Assembly: GCA_036556325.1 (NCBI GenBank)
Contig: DATBJR010000048.1
Coordinates: 1 to 64,000, forward strand
Reading direction: 5' to 3'
Source of the DNA: DASSCW01 sp036556325
GTDB taxonomy: Bacteria > Chloroflexota > Limnocylindria > QHBO01
DNA length: 64,000 nt
The translations under genes were made by a program, and so were the position numbers. The notes under the pieces were generated by a model. It saw nothing but the letters and a program-made list of their open reading frames with translations. It did no database searches and had not been told where the DNA came from. Every line of letters starts with the position of its first letter. Position 1 is the first letter of the stretch. Below, in pieces: positions 50,177-59,475 of this stretch.

Positions 50177-51516
50177 GCGCCGATGGCGGCCAGCGCCTCG
50201 CTCATGGCGGAGATCGCCGAGTCGACCTCCGTGTCGTTCGTGATCAGCGGCGGGATGATGCGCACCACCTGGCCGTAGGTCCCGCACGACAGCAGCAGCA
50301 GCTTGCGCTCGAAGGCGGCTTCGATGAACGCCTTGGCAAGATCCGCCCGGGGCCCCAGCCCATCCGCGTCGGCGAACTCGACCGCCACCATCAGCCCGCG
50401 CCCGCGGACGTCGGCCACCTCCGGGTGGTCGGCCGTCAGGCGTCGCAGGTTCGACAGCAGCCGCTCACCCTGGCGGCGGGCGTTGTCCAGCAGCCCCTCC
50501 GCGGCGATGACGTCGAGCGTGGCCAGCGCGGCCGCGCACGCCACCGCGTTGCCCCCGTACGTGCCACCGTGCGCACCGGGACCGAACTTCTCCAGCAGCT
50601 CCCGGCGGGCCATGATCCCCGACAGTGGCAGGCCGGAGGCGATGCCCTTGGCCATCACCACCACGTCCGGCCGGGTGGCGGTCCACTCGCTGGCCCACAT
50701 CCGCCCGGTGCGCCCCATCCCGCTCTGCACCTCGTCGGCGATGAGGAGGATCCCGTAGCTGTCGGCGATCTGGCGCAGGGCGGGCAGGAAGCCATCCGGC
50801 GGCACCACATAGCCACCCTCGCCGAGGACCGGCTCCACCAGGATCCCCGCCACGTCGTCGGGGTGGACCATGGTGGCGAACAGCTCCTCCAATCCGGCCA
50901 GGCTGTGGGCCAGGGCGGCCTGCTCCGTTGCGCCGGTCGGGTTGCGCAGGGGGTAGGGGTATGGCGCGAAGTAGATGCTTGGCAGCAGTGGCTCGTAGTG
51001 GCCGCGGTACTTGACGCCCGAGCTGGTCAACGACATGGCCGCGTGGGTCCGCCCGTGGAAGCCACCGCGGAAGGCGATGATCGCCGGGCGGCGGGTGGCG
51101 TACTTGGCCAGCTTCACCGCTGCCTCGATGGCCTCCGCCCCAGAGTTCGACAGGAACAGCCCTGCCTCGTCGCCGTGCTCCAGGCCGGGGAACGTCCGCG
51201 GCAGGCGGTCGTGCAGCTCCAGGCCGGGCTGGTGGTAGAGGATGTTCTGCTGGGCGTGGATGATCTTCGCCGCCTGCTCGGCGATCGCCGCGCTGACCCG
51301 TGGGTGGGCATGGCCAGTGTTCGTCACGCCGATGCCGCTGGTGTAGTCCAGGTACCGATCGCCGCTGACGGTCTCGATCCATGCCCCCTCCCCGCGCTCG
51401 ACCACCAGGTCGGTGTAGCGCGCCCAGACCGGCGGGACGCGATCGCGCAGCGCGAGCCAGTGCTCCACCTCGGCGCTGGCGCTGCCGAGGGTCGTGCCAT
51501 CCGCGAGCTGGGTCAT
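50173..51516 (-). CDS. Class III aminotransferase (4-aminobutyrate-like)
   Basis: A 447-residue PLP enzyme of the GabT/ornithine-aminotransferase group: TSGIGVTNTGHAHPRVSAAI, FLSNSGAEAIEAAVKLAKYAT, AFRGGFHGRTHAAMSLT, LLIADEVQSGMGRTGRMWA and the PLP-lysine in VVMAKGIASGLPLSG. The family transfers amino groups from 4-aminobutyrate, putrescine-derived or omega-amino substrates to 2-oxoglutarate. It follows the second polyamine ABC operon on the same strand by 7 bases, so a role in amine catabolism is likely. Substrate not proven. Confidence 0.88.
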   Translation of the reverse strand: MTQLADGTTLGSASAEVEHWLALRDRVPPVWARYTDLVVERGEGAWIETVSGDRYLDYTSGIGVTNTGHAHPRVSAAIAEQAAKIIHAQQNILYHQPGLELHDRLPRTFPGLEHGDEAGLFLSNSGAEAIEAAVKLAKYATRRPAIIAFRGGFHGRTHAAMSLTSSGVKYRGHYEPLLPSIYFAPYPYPLRNPTGATEQAALAHSLAGLEELFATMVHPDDVAGILVEPVLGEGGYVVPPDGFLPALRQIADSYGILLIADEVQSGMGRTGRMWASEWTATRPDVVVMAKGIASGLPLSGIMARRELLEKFGPGAHGGTYGGNAVACAAALATLDVIAAEGLLDNARRQGERLLSNLRRLTADHPEVADVRGRGLMVAVEFADADGLGPRADLAKAFIEAAFERKLLLLSCGTYGQVVRIIPPLITNDTEVDSAISAMSEALAAIGA

Positions 51517-51523
51517 GGGTCGA

Positions 51524-52390
51524 TTACCTCCCGACCAAGGTGACCGGCGCCGCCTCGCCGGTTCGTCCCTGTCGCCGCTGCGCCCACAGCTGCACGCCGA
51601 TGAACAGGAAGGCGACCAGGAAGATCAGCGTGCCGAGCACGTTGACCTCCGGCGGGATGCCCAGGCGGCTCACGCCGAAGACCCACAGCGGGAAGGTCTT
51701 GGTGCTCCCGGCGGAGAACAGGGTGATCACGTAGTCGTCGATCGACAGGGCAAACGCCAGCAGCGCGGCCGACAGGATGCCCGGGAAGATGATCGGGAAG
51801 GTGACCTTCCAGAACGTGGTGCGGCTGTCGGCATAGAGGTCCATGCCGGCCTCCTCCAGCGATTGGTTCATTCCGGCCAGACGGGCTCGGACGGTGACGA
51901 CCACGTAGCTGATGTTGAACATGACGTGGGCCACCAGGATGGTGAGGATGCCGCGAGCGATCCCGAATGAGATCCACAGGGTGAGCAGGGAGGCCCCCAG
52001 GATGATCTCCGGCGCGGTCATGGGGATGAAGATGAGCAAATTCATCACGGCCCGGCCGCGGAACGAGTAGCGAGTCAGCGCCAGGCCGATCATGGTGCCC
52101 AGCGTCGTGGCGATCACGGTGGAGATGGTGGCCACGACCAGGCTGTTGCGCATGGCGTCCGTGATCTGGGTGCGGCCCCACAGCTCGACGTAGTTGCGGA
52201 AGGTGAAGCCCTGCCAGGTGATGTTCTGGCGGCCATGCGGATCGTTGAAGCTGAAGATGATCATCACCGCAATCGGCGCGAACAGGAACAGCAGCAACAG
52301 CGCGGTGAATCCCGGCAGGACGTAGCTCCCCAGCCGTTCGCCGAGCGGACGGCGATGCCGAACCGGGATCGGAGTCGCTGCGGCGCTCAT
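51524..52390 (-). CDS. potC: ABC transporter permease, PotC-like (operon 2)
   Basis: A 288-residue, six-helix permease with EAA loop MNQSLEEAGMDLYADSRTTFWKVTFPIIFPG and an N-terminal FAPIAVMIIFSFND typical of PotC subunits. It pairs with the PotB-like subunit encoded 7 bases upstream. It imports spermidine/putrescine-like amines with the ATPase and binding protein of the same operon. Symbol given on family resemblance. Confidence 0.9.
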   Translation of the reverse strand: MSAAATPIPVRHRRPLGERLGSYVLPGFTALLLLFLFAPIAVMIIFSFNDPHGRQNITWQGFTFRNYVELWGRTQITDAMRNSLVVATISTVIATTLGTMIGLALTRYSFRGRAVMNLLIFIPMTAPEIILGASLLTLWISFGIARGILTILVAHVMFNISYVVVTVRARLAGMNQSLEEAGMDLYADSRTTFWKVTFPIIFPGILSAALLAFALSIDDYVITLFSAGSTKTFPLWVFGVSRLGIPPEVNVLGTLIFLVAFLFIGVQLWAQRRQGRTGEAAPVTLVGR

Positions 52391-52397
52391 CGGCTCA

Positions 52398-53255
52398 TTA
52401 CCCGGCCAGCCGGTCGCTGCCGACCACGCGCGTGTAGACCGACACCAGCACCATCGTCACCGCCACCAACACGAAGCCCAGGGCGGCGGCCGATGGATAG
52501 TCCAGGCTGTCCAGGAACTTGCGCTGGATGATGTTGCCGACCATGAAGACCTCCGGGTTGCCGGCGCCGATGACTTCCGCGTTGATGAAGTCGCCGATGG
52601 ACGGGATGAAGGTGAGCAGCGAGCCAGCCACCACGCCCGGCAGCGACAGCAAGAAGGTCACGCGCCAGAACGCCTGGAAGCGGCTGGCATACAGGTCGGT
52701 GGCCGCCTCGATCAGCCGCCGGTCGATCTTCTCGATGGCGACGTAGAGCGGCAGGATCATGAACGGCAGGAAGTTGTAGGTCAGCCCGAAGATGACCGAG
52801 GCCGGCGTCGCCAGGAAATGGAAGTTCTGCGGGATCAGGTTCAGGTCCTTGAGGAAGCCGAACACGATTCCGTTGTCCGACAGGATCATCCGCCAGTTCA
52901 GGGTCCGGATGACGAAGCTGACGAAGAACGGCAGCACCACCACCAGCAGCAGCGCGTTCTTCAGCCGGCCGCCGCGGAAGGCGATGGTGTAGGCCACCGG
53001 ATAGCCGACGGCCAGCGTGATGGCCGTCGTGGCCAGCGCGAAGATGAAGGACCGGAGGTAGAGCTCCCAATACTGGCTGATGACCTGGGGGTAGATGCCG
53101 AAGTTCCATGTCAGCGTGTAGCCGCGATCGAACGATCCCTGCTCGAGCGAGAGCGCGAGCATGATCGCCATGGGGATCGCGAAGAACAGGACCAGCCAGG
53201 CTGCCCCGGGAAGGAGCAGCAGGAACGGGGCAAGCGCGCTACGACCGGAGCGCAT
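52398..53255 (-). CDS. potB: ABC transporter permease, PotB-like (operon 2)
   Basis: A 285-residue, six-helix permease. The EAA loop DRRLIEAATDLYASRFQAFWRVTFLLSLPG and GDFINAEVIGAGNPEVFMVGNIIQ are features of PotB. The N-terminal MRSGRSALAPFLLLLPGAAWLVLFF is the first helix. It is the second permease of a complete operon in the order ATPase, binding protein, PotB, PotC, aminotransferase. The gap from the binding-protein gene is 38 bases. Confidence 0.9.
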   Translation of the reverse strand: MRSGRSALAPFLLLLPGAAWLVLFFAIPMAIMLALSLEQGSFDRGYTLTWNFGIYPQVISQYWELYLRSFIFALATTAITLAVGYPVAYTIAFRGGRLKNALLLVVVLPFFVSFVIRTLNWRMILSDNGIVFGFLKDLNLIPQNFHFLATPASVIFGLTYNFLPFMILPLYVAIEKIDRRLIEAATDLYASRFQAFWRVTFLLSLPGVVAGSLLTFIPSIGDFINAEVIGAGNPEVFMVGNIIQRKFLDSLDYPSAAALGFVLVAVTMVLVSVYTRVVGSDRLAG

Positions 53256-53293
53256 GGGCGCCTCTCAGATCTGCCTCGGTGCTCAGGGGTGCC

Positions 53294-54577
53294 TCAGGCG
53301 CCGACGACCGCCTCGAAAAGATCGTTCCACTGCCTCTCCTCGTTCTCGTCGAGCTGCTTGTCGGTGAACGTGTTCGAGATCTGGGACGGGTCGGGGACGA
53401 CGGTGGGTGCCAGCGCCGTGTACAGGTCGGCGGTCTCCTTGTCGCCATCGGCCTTGGCGGCATCCGCATCCTTGGCGATCTGCTCGCTCACGCCGTTCAC
53501 CGGCGTGAAGTAGCCCACGTACTCGGACAGCATCGTGGCGGCGGGCACGGAGTAGTAGTAGTCGAGCAGCTTCAGCGCCTCCTCGATGTTCGCCCCGCCC
53601 TTGGGGATCACCAGGTTGTCGTTCCAGCGCATGCCGCCGGTGTCGGGCACGACGAACTTGACCTTGTCGTTGTCGTACAGGTTCATCTGGCTGATGTCGC
53701 CCGACCAGGCCACGCTGATGGCCAGGTCGCCGGCGGCCAGCGCGTCGTAGTACTCATTGCCGTAGAAGCCGCGGAAATGGCCCTTCGGCACGTTCAGCAG
53801 CTTCTGCTGCGCCTTCTTCACGTCATCCACCGTGGCATTGGCGGGTTCCACGCCAATGGACAGCAGCGTCAGCCCGAACATGTCGCGCATGTCGCTGAAG
53901 CCGCCGGCGACGCCGTCGAACTTGGGGTCCAGCAGGTCGTCGAACGTGGTGATCTCGCGCCCGGTGAGATTCGGGTCGTAGGCGATGCCCGTGATCCCGC
54001 CCTGCCACCACAGGCTGTGCTTGTTCTCGGGGTCGAACCACAGGCCCTTGGCGTAGTCGGCGCAGTTCGCCGTCCAGTTCGGCAGCTTGGAATGGTCGAG
54101 CTCCTCGAGCCAATCGTTGCGCGCCATGCGCTCGACGACCCAGCCGCCCGGTGTCATCACGTCCCAGCCGGTGTTGTTGCCCGCCCGGAGGTCGGGTGAG
54201 TACTGCGCAAGGAAGTCGGCGTTGTCCAGCAGCCCCTCGTCGTACTGCAGCTTGATGTCGGTCTGCTCGGTGAAGGCATCGATGCTGGGGTTGGTGGAGC
54301 CGTCGTCGCTGATGTCGATGTACGCGGGCCAGTTCAGCCAGCGCACGGTGCCAGTGGCCGGTCCGCCGCCACCACCGCTGCTGCCGGCGCTCGCGCTGGC
54401 GCTGGCGTTCCCGGCAGGAACGCAGGCCGCCAGGAGCCCCGGGATGCTGAGGAGCGAGCCGACGGCGATCGTGCCGCGACCGGCGCGGCCGATGAACGAT
54501 CTCCGCGTGATCCGGTCTCGCCGCAGGAGCTCGTCAATGCTGGTCTCGATTCGGCTGCGGCCGTCCCCGTCACTCAT
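53294..54577 (-). CDS. potD: Spermidine/putrescine ABC substrate-binding protein with Tat-type signal (operon 2)
   Basis: A 427-residue binding protein. The N terminus has RRSFIGRAGRGTIAVGSLLS, a twin-arginine motif, followed by a lipobox (GLLAAC), then a Gly/Ser linker and PotD-like lobes: VRWLNWPAYIDIS, DEGLLDNADFLAQYSPDL, YAKGLWFDPENKHSLWWQGGITG and AGDLAISVAWSGDISQM. It is probably exported folded by Tat and lipidated. The ATG at 54577 overlaps the ATPase gene by 8 bases. The aromatic residues around WWQGG and FRGFYGNEY suit a polyamine site. Confidence 0.9.
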   Translation of the reverse strand: MSDGDGRSRIETSIDELLRRDRITRRSFIGRAGRGTIAVGSLLSIPGLLAACVPAGNASASASAGSSGGGGGPATGTVRWLNWPAYIDISDDGSTNPSIDAFTEQTDIKLQYDEGLLDNADFLAQYSPDLRAGNNTGWDVMTPGGWVVERMARNDWLEELDHSKLPNWTANCADYAKGLWFDPENKHSLWWQGGITGIAYDPNLTGREITTFDDLLDPKFDGVAGGFSDMRDMFGLTLLSIGVEPANATVDDVKKAQQKLLNVPKGHFRGFYGNEYYDALAAGDLAISVAWSGDISQMNLYDNDKVKFVVPDTGGMRWNDNLVIPKGGANIEEALKLLDYYYSVPAATMLSEYVGYFTPVNGVSEQIAKDADAAKADGDKETADLYTALAPTVVPDPSQISNTFTDKQLDENEERQWNDLFEAVVGA

Positions 54578-55727
54578 CGCTGTCCTCATCCTCCTCGGTC
54601 GCGTGCGGGTCGCCGGCATGGTGCTCAGCCGGCCCACTGATGACGAACGTGTGCTGCGGCTTCCAGGTCAGCTGCACGCGCTGCCCATCGGCCAACACCT
54701 CTGCGGCCCCCGCTGTATCGAGATTCTGGGCGTAGACCGTGAGCCGATGCCCTTCGCTGGTCTGCACCAGGTACTGCGTGCTGACGCCGATGTAGCTCGC
54801 GTCCAGGACCGTGCCACTCAGCGTGTTGAGGCCATCATTGGCGGCCCCGTTCTCGCGGGCGTCAACGCGGAGCTTCTCCGGCCGGACCCCCACCCGGACC
54901 TGGCCGCTGGCCCGGCCCTCGGCCGGGGCGCGGAGCAGCGTCCCGTCCTTGAGGCGGATGGTGACCAGGGAACCGTCCTGACCGGCGACCTCGCCCTCGA
55001 GCAGATTCGAGACGCCCAGGAAGCCGGCCACGAACGCGGTGGTCGGCCGCTCGTACAGCTCCTCGGGCTGGCCGAGCTGCTCGATGTGCCCCGCGCGCAT
55101 GACCGCGATGCGATCCGACATCGTCATCGCCTCTTCCTGGTCGTGGGTCACGTAGATGAACGTGATGCCGACCTCGGTCTGGATGCGCTTCAGCTCCAGC
55201 TGCCTCTGCTTGCGCAGCTTCAGGTCCAGCGCGCCGAGCGGCTCGTCAAGGAGCAGCACGCGCGGGTGGTTGATGAGGGCCCGCGCCAGGGCCACGCGCT
55301 GCTGCTGGCCGCCGGAGAGCTGCGTTGGCTTGCGCTTCTCGTAGCCGGGGAGCTCCACCAGCTCCAGCATCTCGCGGACACGCGTGCTGATCTCGCCGTC
55401 GGCCACCTTCTTGCGTCGCAGCCCAAAGGCGACGTTCTCGAAGACGGTCAGGTGCGGGAAGAGGGCGTAGTTCTGGAAGACGGTGTTGACGTCGCGCTTG
55501 AAGGGTGGCAGACCCGTGACATCGGCATCGCCCAGGTAGATGGTCCCCTCGGACGCCTCCTCGAAGCCGCCGATCATCCGCAGCGTGGTCGTCTTGCCGC
55601 AGCCGGACGGGCCGAGCATCGAGAAGAACTCACCGCGCTGGATGTCCAGTGACAGGTCGTCGACGGCCACGACCTCGTGGAAGCGCTTGGTGATGCGGTC
55701 CAGGCGGACATCGATCTGAGCCGACAC
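54570..55727 (-). CDS. potA: ABC transporter ATP-binding protein, PotA-like (operon 2)
   Basis: A 385-residue ATPase: Walker A GPSGCGKTT, VNTVFQNYALFPHLTV (Q-loop), signature LSGGQQQR, Walker B VLLLDEPLGALD and the H-loop THDQEEAMTMSDRI. A C-terminal TOBE region (residues 240-360) and an acidic tail EEDEDSDE follow. It energises operon 2 and perhaps also operon 1, which has no ATPase. GTG at 55727, with GAGG eight bases upstream. A near-consensus promoter lies 67-97 bases upstream. Confidence 0.93.
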   Translation of the reverse strand: MSAQIDVRLDRITKRFHEVVAVDDLSLDIQRGEFFSMLGPSGCGKTTTLRMIGGFEEASEGTIYLGDADVTGLPPFKRDVNTVFQNYALFPHLTVFENVAFGLRRKKVADGEISTRVREMLELVELPGYEKRKPTQLSGGQQQRVALARALINHPRVLLLDEPLGALDLKLRKQRQLELKRIQTEVGITFIYVTHDQEEAMTMSDRIAVMRAGHIEQLGQPEELYERPTTAFVAGFLGVSNLLEGEVAGQDGSLVTIRLKDGTLLRAPAEGRASGQVRVGVRPEKLRVDARENGAANDGLNTLSGTVLDASYIGVSTQYLVQTSEGHRLTVYAQNLDTAGAAEVLADGQRVQLTWKPQHTFVISGPAEHHAGDPHATEEDEDSDE

Positions 55728-55793
55728 TCGGGGCCCTCGTGCAGCCGCGACCTGCCGACGTGCGGCCAACCCGCCCAGGACGGCAGAGGCCGC

Positions 55794-55824
55794 AGTATAG
55801 GTCTCGATCGGCGCGACCTGTCAA
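55794..55824 (-). promoter_or_regulatory. Near-consensus promoter of the pot operon
   Basis: TTGACA (55824-55819) and TATACT (55799-55794) on the minus strand, 19 bases apart (18 if CTATAC is used). Both hexamers are nearly perfect. It gives a leader of about 60 bases. It is the strongest sigma70-type promoter I find in the window. Confidence 0.7.
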
Positions 55825-55876
55825 CGAAGGCCGGCCCCTGCAACCAGGGCAACGCCTGGCACGTCTGTTGAGCAGC

Positions 55877-56005
55877 ATGGCAAAGCCAAACCACGCCAAG
55901 CGCTCACGACCCAAGTCCCTGGCGGCGCGTCGCCACCGGGCCACGCAGCAGCGGTCCGTCGAGCAGCGCGCGCGGCGGGCGGTCGAGCGCTGGCGGCGCG
56001 GCTGA
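55877..56005 (+). CDS. Small very basic hypothetical protein
   Basis: A 42-residue Arg/Lys-rich protein starting MAKPNHAKRSRPKSLAARRH. It is followed 36 bases later by a strong hairpin with TTT. Its composition is typical of small nucleic-acid-binding or ribosome-associated proteins. No ribosome site is clear, and I recognise no family. It sits in an otherwise empty 149-base interval between pot and the acyl-CoA dehydrogenase gene. Confidence 0.4.
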   Translation: MAKPNHAKRSRPKSLAARRHRATQQRSVEQRARRAVERWRRG

Positions 56006-56040
56006 GCCAGGCACACCCTGTCCTCTCCTCCTGCGGATTG

Positions 56041-56063
56041 CGGCGGCCACCCGGCCGCCGTTT
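56041..56063 (+). terminator. Rho-independent-type terminator
   Basis: An 8-bp perfect stem CGGCGGCC / GGCCGCCG with ACCC loop, followed by TTTCCG, downstream of the small basic gene and upstream of acyl-CoA dehydrogenase. Confidence 0.65.
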
Positions 56064-56128
56064 CCGTGCCGCCGAGACCCGCTGCTAGACTTGCCCTTCC
56101 CACGGAATCCGCAAAGGACGGCGCGCAG

Positions 56129-57280
56129 TTGGACTTCGCCCTATCGCCGCAGCACGAGGAGATCCGCCGCACGGTCCGTGACTTCGCGGAGCGCGAGATC
56201 ATCCCGGTGGCCGACGAGCTGGAGCGCCGCGGCGAGTTCCCGCACGAGATCATCCGCAAGGCTGCCGGGCTGGGACTGCTGGGCGTGCCGTACCCGGAGG
56301 AGGTCGGCGGCACCGGGCTCGACTCCCTGGCGTACGCCATCACCATCGAGGAGCTGTCACGCGCCAGCGGCAGCATCGGCATCATCGTCTCCGCCCACAC
56401 CAGCCTGGGCTGCAACCCGCTGTTTCTGGCGGGCACGCCCGAGCAGCAGGACCGCTATCTGCGCCCCATGGCCTCGGGCGAGGTGCTGGGGGCGTACGGG
56501 CTGACCGAGCCCGGGGCCGGCTCCGATTCGCGCGGCACCCGCACCCGCGCCCGGCGCGACGGGGCCGAGTGGGTACTGAACGGGTCGAAGCGTTTCATCA
56601 CCAATGCCGGCGTGGCCGGGACCTACATCGTCACCGCCGTGACCGACCGCGAGGCCGACTCCGGAAAGATCAGCGCCTTCATCGTGGAGGCCGATACGGC
56701 CGGCTTCGCCATCGGCCGCATGGAGGAGAAGATGGGCCTCCATGCCTCGAACACCGGTGAGCTGATCTTCGAGGACTGCCGGATTCCGGCCGCCAACCTG
56801 CTGGGCGAGGAGGGCGAGGGGGACAAGCTGTTCCTCAGGACGCTCGACGGCGGGCGCATCGGCATCGGCGCCATGGCGCTGGGGCTGGCCCAGGCCGCCT
56901 ACGAGGCGGCATCGGCCTATGCCACGGAGCGCCACCAATTCGACCGACCCATCGCCAGCTTCCAGGGCGTGGCCTTCAAGATCGCCGACATGGCCACCGG
57001 CATCGACGCCGCCCGCCTGCTCGTCTACCGCGCTGCCTGGCTGAAGGACTGCGGCAAGCCGTACACCACCGAGGCGGCCATGGCCAAGCTCTTTGCGTCC
57101 GAGGTGGCGCGGCAGGTCACCAACGACGCGATCCAGGTCCACGGCGGTTACGGCTACGTGACCGAGTACCACGTCGAGCGCTACCTGCGCGACGCGAAGC
57201 TCACCGAGATCGGGGAGGGGACCAGCGAGATCCAGCGGCTGGTGATCGCCCGGAACATTCTGGGCATCCGCGCCATGTAG
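56129..57280 (+). CDS. Acyl-CoA dehydrogenase
   Basis: A 383-residue flavoenzyme, the normal length from TTG at 56129, which AAGGA precedes by about ten bases. Conserved parts: LGVPYPEEVGGTGLDSLAYA, YGLTEPGAGSDSRGTRTRAR, ERHQFDRPIASFQGVAFKIADM and VHGGYGYVTEYHVERYLRDAK, where the Glu of VTEYHVER is the usual catalytic base, then EGTSEIQRLVIARNIL. It introduces the 2,3-double bond of acyl-CoA with FAD, passing electrons to ETF (not in this window). The chain-length preference is unclear. Confidence 0.92.
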   Translation: MDFALSPQHEEIRRTVRDFAEREIIPVADELERRGEFPHEIIRKAAGLGLLGVPYPEEVGGTGLDSLAYAITIEELSRASGSIGIIVSAHTSLGCNPLFLAGTPEQQDRYLRPMASGEVLGAYGLTEPGAGSDSRGTRTRARRDGAEWVLNGSKRFITNAGVAGTYIVTAVTDREADSGKISAFIVEADTAGFAIGRMEEKMGLHASNTGELIFEDCRIPAANLLGEEGEGDKLFLRTLDGGRIGIGAMALGLAQAAYEAASAYATERHQFDRPIASFQGVAFKIADMATGIDAARLLVYRAAWLKDCGKPYTTEAAMAKLFASEVARQVTNDAIQVHGGYGYVTEYHVERYLRDAKLTEIGEGTSEIQRLVIARNILGIRAM

Positions 57281-57443
57281 CTTGCCGGGCCGCGGCGGCA
57301 CTGGTGCACAGGTTTCTCAGCGGGCGAGTCTATGGGCCAACGAAGCCCCGTCCGCAGGCTGCTCAGCGGCGAAACTCCCGCTCGGTGGAACAAGCGGCGC
57401 CGGAACTGGCGTTCCCTGGTCGTTAGAACCGTGTGCTGAGAGT

Positions 57444-59420
57444 TCAGCGGTCTGAAGGTCGCACCGGGGCCAGGTCGACGAAGGCATCCAGCGATTCGGG
57501 GTTGGTGAGCGAGCCGCGCGACGCGGCGACCTCGGCCGGCGTCCCGGTGAGGATCCGCTTGATCGGCACCTCCAGCTTCTTGCCCGACAGGGTGCGCGGG
57601 ATGCCCGGGACGGCCAGGATCCGATCTGGCACGTGTCGCGGGGACAGCGCATCTCGCAGCTCCGTGCGAATCCGCGAGATGAGCGCCTCGTCCAGGGCGA
57701 CGCCATCTCGCAGCGTGACGAAGAGCAGCAGCTCATCGGCCTCCTCGAGGTGGATGACCACGGAATCCGCAATCTCCGGGAAACCCTCGACCACCGCGTA
57801 GAACTCGGCGGTGCCGATGCGCACCCCGCCCCGGTTCAGGGTGGCGTCAGAGCGCCCGCTGATCACGCAGGAGCCGCGCTCGGTGACGGTGATCCAGTCG
57901 CCGTGGCGCCAGACCCCGGGGAACTCGTCGAAGTACGCGGCGCGGTACCGCGAACCGTCGGGATCGTTCCAGAACGACACCGGCATGGAGGGCATGGGCG
58001 CCGTCAGCACGAGCTCACCCTGCTCGCCGACCAGCGAGCTGCCGTCCGGCGCATATGCCTCGACGGCGCAGCCCAGGTGGCGGCAGCTGATTTCGCCCTC
58101 CCACACCGGGACGAGCGGCGAGGCGCCGACGAAGGCGGTGCAGACGTCGGTGCCGCCGGAGACCGATTGCAGGTGGACCGATGGATCGAAGGCGTCGTAG
58201 ACCCAGCGGAATCCCTCGGCCGGCAGTGGTGCCCCGGTGGAGCCGATGCCCCTCATGGCGCCGAGCTCCACATCGGCTCCGGGGCGCAGGCCCTCCTTGC
58301 GGCAGGCCATCAGGAACGGCGCGCTGGTGCCGAAGAAGGTCACGCCCTCCTCGGCGGCCATGCGCCACAACGCCATCAGGTCCGGCTCGGCCGGCGATCC
58401 GTCGTACAGCACCACCGCGGCGTCGACCAGTGGTCCCGAGGCGAGGTAGTTCCACATCATCCAGCCGGTGGTGCTGAACCAGAAGAATCGGTCCGCCGGT
58501 CCAAGGTCGTGGTGCAGGGCGTGAATCTTCCAGTGCTCCAGCAGGATCCCGCCATGGCCGTGGACGATGGGCTTCGGCAGGCCGGTGGTGCCCGACGAGT
58601 AGAGGATGTAGAGCGGGTGGTCGAAGGGCACCGCTTCAAAGGCCAACGGGCCCGGCGCGGCGGTGAGCTCGTCCCAGGAGATGGCATCGGGGATGCGCCG
58701 CTCCCCGGGATGCAGGTAGTCGAGCGCCACGGTGGCCTGCAGGTCCGGCAGCGCCTGGCGGATCGCCGCCACTTCCTCCGCACGCTCCACTTCGCGCCGG
58801 CCGTAGCGATAACCGTCGACGGTGAGCAGCACCTTCGGCTGGACCTGGCCCAGGCGGTCGACCACGCTGCGAACGCCGAACTCCGGCGCGCACGAGGTCC
58901 AGATGGCGCCCAGGCTGGCGGTGGCGTAGAGGCCGATCATCGCCTCCGGCACGTTGGGCAGGAAGGCGGCGACCCGGTCGCCCCGGCCGACGCCCAGCCG
59001 CTGCAGGCCGGCGCGCGCCCGCGCCACCTGGTCCCGCAGCTCGGCCGCGGTGAGTGCCAGCCGCTCGCGGGTCTGGGAGCGGGCGATCATGACCACGTCG
59101 CCGTCAGCCCGGTGCTCGAATCGCAGGGCGTGCTGCGCCCAGTTCAGGCTCGCGCCCGGGAACCAGCGCGCGCCCGGCATGGAGCGGTCCGCCAGGACCT
59201 GCTCGTACCCGGTGGCCGATGCGACCGCGGCCCGATCCCAGACAGACGCCCAGAAGCCCTCCAGGTCGTTCACGGTCCAGCGCCACAGCTCCTCGTAGGT
59301 GTCGAAGCGGAGTCCACGCTCGGTTGCCAGCCAGTCGAGGTAGCGGCCGACCGCCGCCGTGCGGCGCACGTCAGCGGGCGGGGACCACAGGACCGGCGGC
59401 TGCGACATCGGCCCGATCAT
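57444..59420 (-). CDS. aacS: Acetoacetyl-CoA synthetase (acetoacetate-CoA ligase)
   Basis: A 658-residue ligase of the right length for the family. The N-terminal ACAS_N region is followed by the AMP-binding core YILYSSGTTGLPKPIVHGHGGILLEH, FFWFSTTGWMMWNYL, and the C-terminal RSDATLNRGGVRIGTAEFYAVVE and RTLSGKKLEVPIKRILTG with the conserved lysine. It activates acetoacetate (or a similar short 3-oxoacid) with ATP and CoA. ATG at 59420; an in-frame ATG at 59408 is possible. Together with thiolase it would handle ketone bodies. Confidence 0.9.
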   Translation of the reverse strand: MIGPMSQPPVLWSPPADVRRTAAVGRYLDWLATERGLRFDTYEELWRWTVNDLEGFWASVWDRAAVASATGYEQVLADRSMPGARWFPGASLNWAQHALRFEHRADGDVVMIARSQTRERLALTAAELRDQVARARAGLQRLGVGRGDRVAAFLPNVPEAMIGLYATASLGAIWTSCAPEFGVRSVVDRLGQVQPKVLLTVDGYRYGRREVERAEEVAAIRQALPDLQATVALDYLHPGERRIPDAISWDELTAAPGPLAFEAVPFDHPLYILYSSGTTGLPKPIVHGHGGILLEHWKIHALHHDLGPADRFFWFSTTGWMMWNYLASGPLVDAAVVLYDGSPAEPDLMALWRMAAEEGVTFFGTSAPFLMACRKEGLRPGADVELGAMRGIGSTGAPLPAEGFRWVYDAFDPSVHLQSVSGGTDVCTAFVGASPLVPVWEGEISCRHLGCAVEAYAPDGSSLVGEQGELVLTAPMPSMPVSFWNDPDGSRYRAAYFDEFPGVWRHGDWITVTERGSCVISGRSDATLNRGGVRIGTAEFYAVVEGFPEIADSVVIHLEEADELLLFVTLRDGVALDEALISRIRTELRDALSPRHVPDRILAVPGIPRTLSGKKLEVPIKRILTGTPAEVAASRGSLTNPESLDAFVDLAPVRPSDR

Positions 59421-59460
59421 GCCACCAAGCGGGCTATAGTCGGGCGCAACCCCGCGCCCC

Positions 59461-59466
59461 TAGGAT
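59461..59466 (+). promoter_or_regulatory. Putative -10 box of the GAF sensor kinase
   Basis: TAGGAT nine bases before the ATG at 59476. A second candidate, TATAGT at 59435-59440, would give a 30-base leader. Confidence 0.4.
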
Positions 59467-59475
59467 CGGCTGGCG

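Noticed and set aside
57281..57443. 163-base gap between acyl-CoA dehydrogenase and AACS genes
   Set aside because: Examined for a small gene, RNA or terminator. Only loose GC-rich pairing was seen, and no stem with a T-run.
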